Positions 13,417 to 44,640 are shown, counted from the first letter of the stretch. The stretch: DNA of 64,000 nucleotides from Anaeromyces robustus (GCA_002104895.1 MCFG01000043.1:135001-199000); one strand, 5' to 3'. The notes: a model not told the origin generated them from the letters alone. Numbers and translations are program-made.

Positions 13417-15671
13417 TTTTTAATTGCCTAATTAGATATTATTTATTAATATCATTATTATTTAATACTATATTTTCCTTTTAATTAAATAGATATTATT
13501 ACTTAATATTATAATTATTATTTAATACTATATTTTCCTTTTAATTAAACAGATATTATTACTTAATATTATAATTATTATTTAATACTATATTTTCCTT
13601 TTAATTAAATAGATATTATTACTTAATACTATAATTATTATTTAATACTATATTTTCCTTTTAATTAAATAGATATTATTACTTAATATTATAATTATTA
13701 TTTAATACTATATTTTCCTTTTAATTAAATAGATATTATTACTTAATATTATAATTATTATTTAATACTATATTTTCCTTTTAATTAAATAGATATTATT
13801 ACTTAATATTATAATTATTATTTAATACTATATTTTCCTTTTAATTAAATAGATATTATTACTTATTATTATAATTATTATTTATAGTTATTATTTATTA
13901 TTTATAATTATTATTATTATTATAATTATTTGTTATTATTGTTATTTATTATTATCATTTATTATTATTATAATTATTTGTTATTCTTGTTATTTGTTAT
14001 TATCATTTATTATTAATGAATAAAAAATAATTTTAAAAGGTATGAAAATAATTTATTTACCACCAAGACCATTCTTTTTAGCATATTCAAAAGCTGGTTT
14101 AATTCTTGAAAATGCACCACCATTTGTATTTCCACACATATCCACACCAACTACAATACCGGATGACTTTAAATTTATAGCTAAATTTACTGTTTCCATT
14201 GCTTCTTCTAAAGTTGATTTTCTATCGATACTTAAAATTAATCTAACAATAATGTTTCCTTTTTTATTAACTTCATTAATAACAGATATAAGTGTTTCAG
14301 CATAACTTTGCTTCGTCATACCTTACAATTTAACCAAAAATTAAAAATATATTATAATAAAAGTAATCCAATATAATAATATATATAATATAATATAATA
14401 TAATATAATATAATATAATATAATATAATATAATATAATATAATATAATATAATATTATATATAAATTATATAGATTATTATAAATAATTTATTTTTTAT
14501 ATATTATTAATTAATAATAAAAATCATTAAAAATAAAAAAGATATTTGTTATAATTTTATATACCCTTTTCTGTATTTTTTCTTGGTGTAGATCTTAATT
14601 CAATATAACGAACGCCATCGTTACTAAATTCTTAATAATATAGTGTTATAAAGAAAAATAATTAAAATTTCTACTTTCTATTTTTTACTCTCTACTTTCT
14701 ACTATCTACTTTTTATTATTATTATTATATAACAATATAAAAATAATTAAAAACCTTCTAAAACATTTCTTGCAATATATTCGATAGACTTCGATATTTA
14801 AAGAAATATATATATAATAAATTATTGTATTATTAAAATATTATACTAATATTAGACTTACTTTTTATTATTTATTACTTTTATATATATTATATTAAAT
14901 AATTATTATAAATTTATTTACCTTTATATTATCTGTTAATCTGTATACAGTATTGAATAATGGAAAGAAACTATTTATATATATTTTATAAATTAATATA
15001 ATAAAGAAATAGTAAAATTTAATATTATTTTTTTTTACTATTTATGGAATAATATATAATAAACATATTTATTATTTTTACTCTTCTAATTGAAAATTTG
15101 GTTGAATATAATTTTTGACAGAAAAGTTGGCTAAATCTGGTTCTTTATCTTTTCTTTGTTCAATTAATTCATTCATAGTTTTAGGGGTGATAGAGCCATT
15201 TACTTTATTAAGAAAAAATAATTTTGAAATTTAATTTGAAATTTGAAAATTCGAAATTTGAATTTTGAAATTTAAAAATTAATATTTAGAAATTTGAAAT
15301 TTTAAAATAGGATTAATAAATAATATTAAAAATATAATTAAAATTAAAATTATAAAAATTAAATTAAATATAATTAAATTAATTTAAATTAAATTTTGAA
15401 ATTATTACAATGTGCATGAAGTTCCTAATATTTATTATTTAAGGATAATTGATTATTATTTTAAAATTAAAAAAATAAAATAAAATAAAATTAGAAATTC
15501 ATATTTCAAAATTATATATAATTTTGAATAAAACTTGTTTTGGTCTAATAATAATAAAAATATTTTCATTACTATTTTAGGTAATTTAACACAATATTCT
15601 CTAAATTCTTCCCAAGAACCATAATTTTCTTTTACAAAATCATCATATTTAGCTTTGTCTAATCTTTCCAT
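12630..15671 (-). CDS. ADAL: ADAL-type deaminase (N6-methyl-AMP / adenosine deaminase-like)
   Basis: Ten exons in minus order: 15573-15671, 15409-15424, 15082-15202, 14922-14970, 14755-14788, 14565-14630, 14061-14321, 13205-13342, 12934-13037, 12630-12824. They join in frame to about 360 residues, matching the roughly 355 of human ADAL. The adenosine-deaminase fold is marked by the zinc ligands HAHLNGS (His-x-His from microexon 2), GVDMCGN, TLHVAE (His plus the general-acid region), DRMGHCTYL and TDDKGVF (catalytic Asp pair). EIPNS after the HVAE motif, and LPDRMGH, resemble ADAL rather than classical ADA. ADAL proteins hydrolyse N6-methyl-AMP to IMP in the cytosol, clearing modified nucleotides. 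One donor (exon 5, GTTTTT) is non-standard. The gene is divergent from the UBE2S gene. Confidence 0.93.
13450..13885. repeat. 60-bp minisatellite inside an ADAL intron
   Basis: About seven tandem copies of an exactly 60-bp unit that contains TATTTTCCTTTTAATTAAAT followed by AGATATTATTACTTAATA. Copies differ by only single bases, such as one AAAC/AAAT and one ATACT/ATATT change, so the array is recent or homogenised. It lies wholly inside the intron 13343-14060. Confidence 0.95.
14381..14455. repeat. (TAATA)n pentanucleotide repeat in an ADAL intron
   Basis: About 14 tandem units within the intron between exons 6 and 7. Confidence 0.85.
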
Positions 15672-17323
15672 TTTTTTTTTTTTTTTTTTATTTAAAATAT
15701 TTTGATTAAAATATTAAAAAAAATTATATATATATAATATTTCAATGTCATTTTTTTACACAAAATCATAATTTCCTTATTTAGTAATATATATGTTTTA
15801 ATAATATTTTTTAGCATAAATGATAAACTTCTATTTTTTTTTTCAATGAAAAACTATGAAAAATTAATATATTTATATTATAATGTAGTTAAAATTCTTT
15901 CTTTTATCATAACTGTAGTTGAATTTATTGTATAAATTATATAATAATAAGAATATATATTATAAAGATTTAGTAATTAAAATAAGAAACTACAATAATA
16001 ATAATATATAAAATTTAACAAAATTTGCTATAAGAAAATTAATTTGTGAATATAAACTATAATTATACATTTATAATAATATTGATATACTTAATTTCTA
16101 ACCTTCCATAAATAGTATTTACTAATATAGTTATATTGTTAAAATAATTAACAATAATAATTTCATTGTTATAAACTGAATTTAAATATATATGTATGTT
16201 AATTCTATTTGATATATTTTTATACTAAATTAAAAATATTTAGTTTTTATTATAAGCATTATTATCAATATTACTAATCTAATATAATTTTTATTTTAAT
16301 TGTTTATACTATTAATTTATTTAAAAATATAACAATATAATGTTTATAATATTTTTTTTTAATATTTGATATTATAATTATCTTATATATTTGAAGTTAT
16401 TTTTTTTATAAAGATAACCTAAAGATTGCTATACTAACTAAAGTAAAAACTTTTAATAAAGAAAAAGGATAATTTTTATATCAAAGTTTTACTGTAAAAC
16501 TTAAATATTTAAAATTATTAACATTATATTGTAATGTATGGATATGGATATGATAACAAAAAAATAATGAAATTAAAATTAATTAATTAATGAATATAAT
16601 ATTATAAATAAATAATTTATATTATTTATTTTTAATATATTTACTATTGGTAATAATAAAGTTTAAATTATAATTTTATGACCATAACAACATACTTTTT
16701 TAATTTTATGTTATTTTTGTTTTAATTTTTATTTTTAAAATATATTTTATATTAATATTAAAAACAAAATTAAAAATAATCTTTAATTGTTTAATTAGAT
16801 TTACAATAATATTTAATTTTGTTTTTTTTATACGTCTTAATTTTAATTTTCTTTAATATTTTTATTTAAAAATTGGATTCGTTGTTCTTCTAAATTAATT
16901 TATTAAATAATATATAAGTTTTTTTTATTTCTAAAAGTGCTATTTTTTGATAATCAAAGAAAATATAATAATATTAATATTAATATATGTTTTTTCTTTT
17001 ATTATGATTTTTGAATAAATTAATATAATAAAAATATTAAAATAGATTTAAATATTCGTTAATATTTAAAAAATTTGTAATTTTGTAAATTTTGAAAGCC
17101 ATTAAAAATTGTTTTAAAAAAACAAGGTTCAATCATATTCATTATTAAATAATTTAAAGTTATTTGCTTTATTCTGTGTTTTATATCATTATTATTAATA
17201 TAGAACTATTGAGTGTTAATTAATTCTATTTAATAAATCCATTTCATTTCAGTTATTATTTATTTTATTAATTAACAATAATAACAAAAATAATATACAT
17301 TATTAATAAAGTAATTATTAAGT

Positions 17324-17368
<45 letters not shown>

Positions 17369-17416
17369 AAAGTATAACTATCTTTTTGAAAATTAAATAA
17401 AATAGAATAAAATAAA
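15672..17416. other. Divergent intergenic region between ADAL and UBE2S
   Basis: About 1.7 kb between two divergent genes, so it should hold both promoters. It is AT-rich. A (TAA)n/(TTA)n pair that could form a hairpin lies at 17323-17367, about 50 bases before the UBE2S start. No ORF, RNA gene or defined promoter motif was found. Confidence 0.5.
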
Positions 17417-17902
17417 ATGGTAAGCTCATAATAATAATAATAATAATAATAATATAATTTATATTGTATATGCTTTTTTGAACATTAATATTTAAATCTT
17501 ATTTAATTATTATATTAAATAATTTAATGGAACATCAATTAATTATTTGTAATTTAAGTCAATTGAAAATTTATCTCCTGCTGTTGTTAAAAGAATAGTT
17601 AAAGAAGTCTCAGCTTTAACACAGAAACCACCTGGTAATATATAAATTTAATTATTATAATTATTATAATTTTATAAATTATTATAAATTTATATTAATA
17701 ATAATATTTTTTTTAAAAAAATATATTCATTAATTTATCACTTTAATGTTGATTTGCTATAGAGGGGATTTGTATGATTGAAAAAGAAGAGAATATTTGT
17801 GATATTCAGGCTATAATAAAAGGACCAGAAGGAACTCCATATGAAGGAGGTGCTTTCCAAATTAAATTGGTTTTAGGCAGTGATTTTCCAATATCCCCTC
17901 CA

Positions 17903-17943
<41 letters not shown>

Positions 17944-18572
17944 CATATAAGAGTCATTCTAAAAATAAATTATTTTTTTAATAACCATATTTCATATCAT
18001 TAATTTACTATTAAAACTTCCATTATATTATAGGTTATTTTTTAACAAAGATATTTCATCCTAATGTATCAAATTCTGGTGAAATTTGTGTTAATACTTT
18101 AAAGAAAGATTGGAAAAAGGAACTTGGTATTGAACATATTTTATTAGTAAGCATATGATTTATATAATCATTAATATAAAATAAATATGTTATTATGTTA
18201 TACTTATATATTAATTTTTATGATATAATATTTAAATATTTATAGACTATAAAATGTCTTCTTATTGTACCAAATCCGGAATCTGCTTTGAATGAAGAAG
18301 CTGGAAAATTACTTTTAGAAGATTATGATGAATATGCAAGACATGCTAGATTATTTACTAAAGTACATGCTGTTAGTACTTTACAAAAATATAAATTGTT
18401 AACAAAAGAAAAAGATAATACATCTAATACAAAAGATAATGATAATATAACTCCAAGTAGTAAGCTCGTTAAAAACAAACATGATGGATCATTAAATTCT
18501 AATAAAAAACGTATGGCAGATAAGAAAATACAAAAATCAAATGATAAAAAAAGAAGTTTAAGAAGATTATAA
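17417..18572 (+). CDS. UBE2S: Ubiquitin-conjugating enzyme E2 S
   Basis: Five exons (17417-17419, 17559-17634, 17763-17906, 18034-18146, 18246-18572) give 220 residues, against 222 in human UBE2S. The UBC fold shows [31 protein letters not shown], the active-site Cys in [13 protein letters not shown], and [23 protein letters not shown]. After the core comes a Lys-rich, low-complexity linker and a terminal KKRSLRRL, matching the Leu-Arg tail with which human UBE2S binds the anaphase-promoting complex. UBE2S extends Lys11-linked ubiquitin chains on APC/C substrates in mitosis; the conserved tail suggests the same job here. Exon 1 contributes only the ATG, because the donor GTAAGC follows it directly. 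A long T run opens intron 3. Confidence 0.96.
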
Positions 18573-19709
<1,137 letters not shown>

Positions 19710-19739
19710 ATGTATATTATTTTATTTTATTTTATTTTA

Positions 19740-20070
19740 TTTTTTATTAAAATGATAATTAAAGTGATGTTATGTATATTAGCTCTATCCGAAAATAGAT
19801 TGAGGACAATTTCTATAACTGATTTTTTTATCATTAAAATAATTTTATTTAATAATAGATTAATTTTAATTGAAATTTTAATATTTATTTTTAATGGTAT
19901 AAAATTTAAAAAAAAATAAAAAAGATATTTAATAAAATATTTATAAAAGTTGGTATGTTTGTAATGTAGACTTAATAAATTGAAATGTTTTATAGTAAAA
20001 GTTGTTTTATAATATTCTATTAAAAGAAATAAGGCATTGTTTGAAATGTATTTTATTTTGATATAAATGT
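19740..20070 (-). pseudogene. Decayed ankyrin-repeat fragment
   Basis: On the minus strand at about 19975-20050, translation gives NNALFLLIEYYKTTFTIKHFN. This lines up with the last repeat of the adjacent ankyrin gene (NNTALSLSIESNKPTLTKKILQF). Further along, at about 19768-19805, a segment reads SDRANIHNITL, like the end and turn of an ankyrin repeat. Stops and frame changes break it. It is either a degenerate tail duplication of the neighbouring gene or the former C-terminus of a longer one. Confidence 0.5.
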
Positions 20071-20110
20071 ATTATATTATTAATATTTAATAAGGTAATT
20101 TTTGAAATTG

Positions 20111-22441
20111 TTATGCTTGTTTATTAGAGTTAATAAATTGAAGTATTTTTTTTGTTAAAGTTGGCTTATTACTTTCTATAGATAAAGATAATGCGGTATT
20201 ATTAAAAACGTCCTTTATGTTGATATCAATGTCCTTTCTTATTAATAATTCATCAGCTAAATCATTACAATATTTACTATCAACTGCTAATATAAGTGCA
20301 GTTTTATGATCTTGATTTGTAGCGTTTATATTAACAGATTTATTTTCTACTAATTTTTTAACCATTCCTATATTATCAGTAATAACTGCCAAAATTAAAG
20401 CATTTTGTTTGAAATCATTAAATAAATTTAAATTGATATTATTATTTAATATCAGTGTATTAAAGGTTTTATAATAGTTTCGTTCAATGGCATACATAAT
20501 AGCTGTGTAATTATAATTATCTTGAATATTGACATCCGCTTTTTTTTCTAATAATAAATTAACAATTTTTACATTATCATTGATTGAAGCACAAATAAGA
20601 CTTGTTTTACCTTCTACATCTTTATTATTAATTAGAATATCTTTATGATTAACTAATAATTCTATTATTTGAAATAAGTTATGTTCTGTTGCATAATTTA
20701 GAGGTAGTCGTTTATAACGATCATTTTTATTAACAATAATATTAGGATCTTCTAATAATAATTGCACGGATTCCAGATCTTCACATTCTATAGCAACCAT
20801 TAATGGTGTACGTCCTCTATTATCGGTTTTATTAATATCAAGATTAGGATGTGAAATTATTTCTTTAACAATTGTTTTATCAGAATATTTAATAGCCATA
20901 TTTAATGGTGATTCTTTAGTAAATAAATTTTGATTAATATTAAGATCAAATCCTTTACTTGTAAGATATTTTATTACACCATCACAATTAAAATTAATAA
21001 TATAAAATAATAGATTTCTTCCTCGTTTATCAACTATATTAAGGTCAATATTTGGATGGTTAATTATTTTTAAAATAATTTCAAATGACATACAATTTTT
21101 AATTGCTTTCATCAAAATGGAAACCCCATTATTATCTGTTAAATTGATATCTATATTTTCAATATTTAATAATTCACTAATTGCATCATATCTTTTAAAT
21201 TCTATTGCTAAGGTCAAGGCACTTTCACTATATATATTTGTCAAATTAGTATTTATTATAGGCTGTTTTAATAAATATCGGGTTAATTCAATATTATCTG
21301 ATTCAATACTTAACATTAATAATGTAAACCCATAATTATCTTGAAGGTTAAAATTTATATAAGGGTGTGAAAGAAATAATTTTGTTATAGAACTTTCCAT
21401 ATTTGCATTGTAAATTTTTTGTATAACAGAACGACCTAAACCATCTAATGAATTAATATCAAATGATGGATGATTTAAGATGCTTTCTAATAAATTTCTA
21501 TTTTTATCAGAAGTAAAAAGATATTCTATTGGGTGTATATTTTTCTTACTATAAAAATAATTTAATCCTATATTATTTAGTTTTAATAACTCTTTAATTC
21601 TTTCTTGATTATTCATTTCACATGCTTGAAGAAAATTCCCTGAATTTATTATATATTCATAATTTTCTTTTTTCAATTTATATATATTTAAAATTTCATT
21701 ATTTTTTTCTTTTAATGCTAATAAATATATATTTATTAAAAAGTTATTTATATTAAAGAATTGAGATTTAACTAAATGTATCATTTTTTTATATTGTTTA
21801 TAGTTATTATAAGCATTAATATATTCGGTTTTTTGAATGAGTTCTTCTTTTGTTAGTGTGAGATATATATTTTCATATTTCGTTAATGAATCTTCACAAT
21901 GACAAATACTATGCATAGATTCCGAACTGGAAAAAAGGGATAATTTACTTTCATCGTAGTTATGATATTTATTATCATTATTCTTTATGTTATTAAATAT
22001 AAAACACTCTTTTATTTCTTTAATTTTTTCCAAATTCTTAATAATTAATTGGGTTTTAACTTTAGATTTTAAAAAATGAAAAATATTTTCTTCCAATAAA
22101 ACATAATTATACATGTAGTCATTTTGAAGACAGTCATTATAAAAAAACTTCCGATAAAACTTTTCCATAGAAAATATTGCATGTATTAATTGTTTATTTG
22201 ATAACCATTTTTTGTTAATGCTAGAAGATAATTCTTTTAAAATTATAGATATTCCTTTTGTTTTTTTCTTTCCATGATCTAATTTATTTTGATATTTTCT
22301 TAAATCGTCAATATTTACAGGTATATTTTCTAAAAGTATTTTATAGTTACTTAAAACATTGATACATATATTTAGAATAGAATTTTGAAATTCTTCAAAT
22401 GCTGTAATTTGAATAGACGGATAATCTATATCAGAATTCAT
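20111..22441 (-). CDS. Ankyrin-repeat protein, 776 aa, single exon
   Basis: One uninterrupted frame encodes 776 residues. The first 270 or so are helical, Lys/Asn/Glu-rich and contain no ankyrin repeat; I recognise no domain there. From about residue 275 to the end there are roughly 14 ankyrin repeats of 33-36 residues, with the usual pattern of a D-N-x-G/R-x-T-x-L-x-x-A-I helix pair and a hydrophobic LL helix. Clear examples are DNRGRTPLMVAIECEDLESV and DNYGFTLLMLSIESDNIEL. Turns often read N(I/L)D(I/L)N. It is presumably an intracellular protein-binding scaffold; the partner is unknown. Unlike its neighbours it lacks introns, which could mean a retroposed origin or a lineage-expanded family. 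Confidence 0.9.
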   Translation of the reverse strand: MNSDIDYPSIQITAFEEFQNSILNICINVLSNYKILLENIPVNIDDLRKYQNKLDHGKKKTKGISIILKELSSSINKKWLSNKQLIHAIFSMEKFYRKFFYNDCLQNDYMYNYVLLEENIFHFLKSKVKTQLIIKNLEKIKEIKECFIFNNIKNNDNKYHNYDESKLSLFSSSESMHSICHCEDSLTKYENIYLTLTKEELIQKTEYINAYNNYKQYKKMIHLVKSQFFNINNFLINIYLLALKEKNNEILNIYKLKKENYEYIINSGNFLQACEMNNQERIKELLKLNNIGLNYFYSKKNIHPIEYLFTSDKNRNLLESILNHPSFDINSLDGLGRSVIQKIYNANMESSITKLFLSHPYINFNLQDNYGFTLLMLSIESDNIELTRYLLKQPIINTNLTNIYSESALTLAIEFKRYDAISELLNIENIDINLTDNNGVSILMKAIKNCMSFEIILKIINHPNIDLNIVDKRGRNLLFYIINFNCDGVIKYLTSKGFDLNINQNLFTKESPLNMAIKYSDKTIVKEIISHPNLDINKTDNRGRTPLMVAIECEDLESVQLLLEDPNIIVNKNDRYKRLPLNYATEHNLFQIIELLVNHKDILINNKDVEGKTSLICASINDNVKIVNLLLEKKADVNIQDNYNYTAIMYAIERNYYKTFNTLILNNNINLNLFNDFKQNALILAVITDNIGMVKKLVENKSVNINATNQDHKTALILAVDSKYCNDLADELLIRKDIDINIKDVFNNTALSLSIESNKPTLTKKILQFINSNKQA

Positions 22442-22628
22442 ATTTTTTATTATCTTTTATTTTATTTTATATTATATTATATTATATTATATTATTTTTT
22501 ATTTTATTTTATTTTTTTTTATTAATTCTTTTAATTCTTAATAATTTTTTATTCTATTAAAATTAAAATTTTTTATTCACTAAAAGTTAATCAATATACT
22601 AATTTTATTTTTTATTTTTTTATAGTTT

Positions 22629-22708
22629 TTTTTTTTAACCAATTTTTATTTAATATTAATATGATTGTTTTTTTTTAACCAATTTTTATTTAATATTAAT
22701 ATGATTGT
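22629..22708. repeat. Perfect 40-bp tandem duplication
   Basis: Two adjacent copies of a 40-bp unit built on TTTTTTAACC AATTTTTATT. No coding content. Confidence 0.85.
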
Positions 22709-22746
22709 ATATAATAAAACAATTTAATTTTTATTATTATATATAA

Positions 22747-22995
<249 letters not shown>

Positions 22996-23215
22996 ACATA
23001 AATATATTAAAAAAAAAAAAAAAGAAAAAAAAAAGAAAAAACGAAATACAAAAGAACAAAAATTATCATAATTTTTTGTTAAATAGACAATAATTACGTA
23101 ATTATATTTTTATCACATTTAAATTAATAAATTTATTATTATAATTTAAATAGCATACTAATATGAATGCTAATAATATAATATAATAAAATATAGAGTA
23201 TTTTTTTTAATGTAG

Positions 23216-30441
<7,226 letters not shown>

Positions 30442-30872
30442 TTTTTGTACTTAACAAAAAGACATTTTTTTAATTATTATATTTTTTTATTTTATTTAAA
30501 AAAAATTGGATTTTCGAATTTATATAAACTTTTATAATTTATAATTAATAAAATTTTATGGAAATAGAATTTATAAAGTTATTTTATTGTTTAAATTTTT
30601 TGCTTCTTTATAGTTTTTTACTTTTGAATTTAATTTTATTAATTTTATGTTAAATTATAAATAGTTTAATAATTAATTTATATTAAAAAACAATTTTTTT
30701 GAATATTTTAATCGAATTCTGTTATTGATAGTATTAAATGCTAATATTTTCATCTTTTCTTTCAATATATAGTTCTATTCAAATCAAAAGTATCAATAGA
30801 GTGTAAAAAAAAAATTGAAAAATTATATTATATCCAAAAAAATAAGTAAAAAAAATATATAATTATTAAATA
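30442..30872. promoter_or_regulatory. Shared 431-bp divergent promoter region of two LRR genes
   Basis: The start codons of LRR proteins 1 (minus) and 2 (plus) are separated by only this stretch, so both promoters must lie here or in the first exons. It is AT-rich with TATA-like strings throughout, so no single box can be assigned. Confidence 0.5.
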
Positions 30873-39710
<8,838 letters not shown>

Positions 39711-40848
39711 AATATCTCTAATAGTATTATATAATATTAAATAGATTTTTGGACATTATTATAATTATTTGGGAGTATTATTTATTATTTCATAAAAATT
39801 AAAAATTAAATAAAACAACATAGATATTTTTAGACATTATTAATGAAGTATAATATTTGAAAATGTTTTTTATTATTCAATAAAAAACAAAAACTAAATA
39901 AAATTAACATCAAAATATTAATAATTAATTATTAAAATATATTTAAAAACATAACTCTTATTTTCATTTTTTATTTTTTTTCTTAGTATTATTTACTTGT
40001 ATATTATTTTTTTGAAATAAACATTTATTAAAATTTAAGCATAAAAATATAACATTATTAATCAAGTTATATTTAATTATATATATTATTATATATATAT
40101 ATATTTATTAGCTTTACATTATAATAATATTTTATTATACATATTTTTGGTATTAATAGGAATAATGATGAATAAAATTTATTGTATTTTGTTTTATTTT
40201 AATATAAATATAAATATAAATTTATTTTTAAAATTTTAAAATATATTAATTGTTGAATAAAAAATTTTTATAATAATAAAATTTCAATAGAGTTTGGCAT
40301 AAAAGAATTAAAATACATATCTTAAATTTATAAAAAAACTATATATATATATAAAACTATTAAAAGCTTTAATATTTACAAGTATATTAATAAGAGAATT
40401 ATTGAAACTTTTCTTATACTTTTAGATATTTATTTTAAATCTTTTAAATATATTTAATATTTAATAATCATTAAGAAATTAATAATTATTATAATAGCTA
40501 TATTAAGTAGTTAACAAGTAAGATTTATATCCAAATAATATTAAAATTCGTTATTACTTGATTTTTTACTCTATTAATATTTAAGTAATTATTGATTTAA
40601 ATTATTTTTATATTTATATATTAATGAATATATTGAATGTTATTATATTTGTTATTTTGCTTTATTAAAAATATTTTTAATAATTTATCTTTTATTCTTT
40701 TTATTCTTTTTTTTTTTCATTTTGTTATAATTTTTTTCATAGTTGGTTTTTTATTTTATTTTATTTTATTTTATTTTATAAACTTTTTTTTATTTTTGTT
40801 ATTTATTTTTTTAGATATTAAATATCAATAAATTTATTATATAAGTTT
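39711..40848. other. Intergenic region between convergent genes
   Basis: Includes an imperfect direct repeat of roughly 80 bp (39740s and 39820s, sharing ATAGAT..TTT..GACATTATT). Otherwise AT-rich without coding signal. Confidence 0.5.
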
Positions 40849-42706
40849 TTATAAAATTTCATTTATTTTTTTCTTTAAATTGTTAATTTGATTATAAATT
40901 TCTGAAAATTCTTCATTTGTTTCAGATTCTTTCAATTTATCTTTCATATCATATTGATCAATGAAATTCTTGATAGATCTTATATCATCCCATAATAATG
41001 ATATATTTGTTGTCATTATTTTTGTTTCCATATTTAACATATTAATATCTTCAGTTAATGAAATAATGGTATGTTTGATTTTTGAAAATTCATTAGATAC
41101 ATTTGGTGTAATTTCATTGTGAATGTCATCATTATATGAAATTTCACTTTCATTAATTTTTTGAAGAAGTTCTGTCGACTTACTAATATCATCAATTTTA
41201 TCTTGTTGTTCATTTAATGTATTATAAATATTAGTTTTTATATCACCTAAAGTTGATTTTAGTTCTAGAATTGCTTTATTTATTTTTTCTTGTGTTTCTT
41301 TAATTTTATTATTTTCTTTATTCCATTTTTCAATAAATTCATCTTTTTCACTTCTTTCAGATTGATCATTTTCTTTATTGATTTGATTCATACTATTTTC
41401 TAATTTAATTTTCATTTGGTGCCATTCTACTTCTCTTGATAATTGATAAATTTGAAATTCATCAAGTCTTTCACTTAATTCACTAATTTTAATATCTAAA
41501 TTTTTAGTTAAATTTTGATTTATTTGTTTTGATAATTCATTGAATTTATATTTATTTTCTAGTTTTTCTTGAACTTGTTTTGTTATATATTCAATTAAAC
41601 TATCATCACAATCACTTAAATTAATTTTTTTAGGAGTAGCTTCTTCTTTTGAAGAAGGAGAATTTAATGATAAGACCTTTTCTTTTATATTTTCAAATTT
41701 GGATTCTATATTTTCCAATTTTGCATTTAAATTATATAGTTCAGATTTTTGAGTCGAAAAACATTCATTAGCTTCATTAATGTAATTCTTCTTTTCAATA
41801 TTAAACTTTTTCATACTTTCTCTAATTTCATCAATTTCTTCTTTTAAATTTGATGACTCTTTGAAATTATTAGTAACATTTTCTTTAAAATCAGTAATAT
41901 CATCTTTCATTATTTTTGATGTTTCTTTAAAATCAGTAATGTCATTTTTCATTTTTTTTGATAATTCACTTTGTTCTTTATGAAATTTAGTCATTTGCCA
42001 CATTAAACAATTTAATCGTTCAGAAATTTCAGTATTATTTGATTGCCATTCATTTAATTTTTCCTTGAATGTGTTACTAATATCATTTATCTTTTTATCT
42101 AAATCATTTATTTGTAGAGATTCAAAATTTTTATCTTTATTTTAAAATTAAAAAAAAAAAAAAAGAATAGAAAAAATGAAAAAAAGGAAAAAAGAAATTA
42201 TTATAGGTTTTATTATTTAAAATAACTTTTTCATATAATTATTTAATTGTTTAATTTTTCGTATGAATGAAAAATATTTTATTTTTATATATTAGTACCT
42301 TCATTATTTTTATCAAGAATTTCAGAAACATTATTTACTTCAAGAGTTGTTTCTTTATTAATAATTTCAGGCTTATTCTGCTTTAAATTTGCTTTACCAC
42401 TATCATTCTTATTAAATTATAATAGTAATAATTTTATTTTATAATAATAAAATAGAAAAACATTAATATTAATAAAAAAATAGATAAAAATTATTTACTA
42501 TAATAATTAATTTATTAATAAGTATTTACATTTTCTGATATTGAAACAGTAAGAGTTTTATTACTATCTTCTTTATTGTTTAAAAAAGAGTTATCATTTT
42601 GATTATGAGAATGTATTAATTTTTTTTTAATAAAAAATTTTTTAGTTTTTTTCAATAAATTGATATTTTTTCTACCATTAACTTCGGGGTCTCTTATTGT
42701 TTCCAT
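40849..42706 (-). CDS. Coiled-coil protein of unknown function
   Basis: Three exons (42530-42706, 42299-42407, 40849-42134) give about 523 residues. The N-terminal 60 residues are basic (METIRDPEVNGRKN...KKTKKFFIKKK). Next comes a short Asn/Glu-rich linker, then a long coiled coil from about residue 100 to the end with heptads such as INDLDKKINDISNTFKEKL and DITDFKETSKIMKDD, the latter nearly repeated (ITDFKE occurs twice). Trp residues recur in similar contexts (EWQ, EWHQMK, EKWNKE). No LRR, membrane segment or catalytic motif is visible. It converges on LRR protein 2, whose coiled coil is similar only in composition. Function unknown; a cytoskeletal or tethering role is speculation. Confidence 0.82.
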
Positions 42707-44590
<1,884 letters not shown>

Positions 44591-44640
44591 TTTTATTTTT
44601 AATCAAAAATAATGTATAATACATTTTATTAATTATATTG

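Noticed and set aside
13450-13885. Possible CRISPR-like array
   Set aside because: The 60-bp units are contiguous without unique spacers and lie in a eukaryotic intron; it is a minisatellite.
19710-19919. 69-codon plus-strand [15 protein letters not shown]
   Set aside because: Begins in a TTTTA repeat and is hydrophobic by composition. The minus strand shows ankyrin-like remnants instead.
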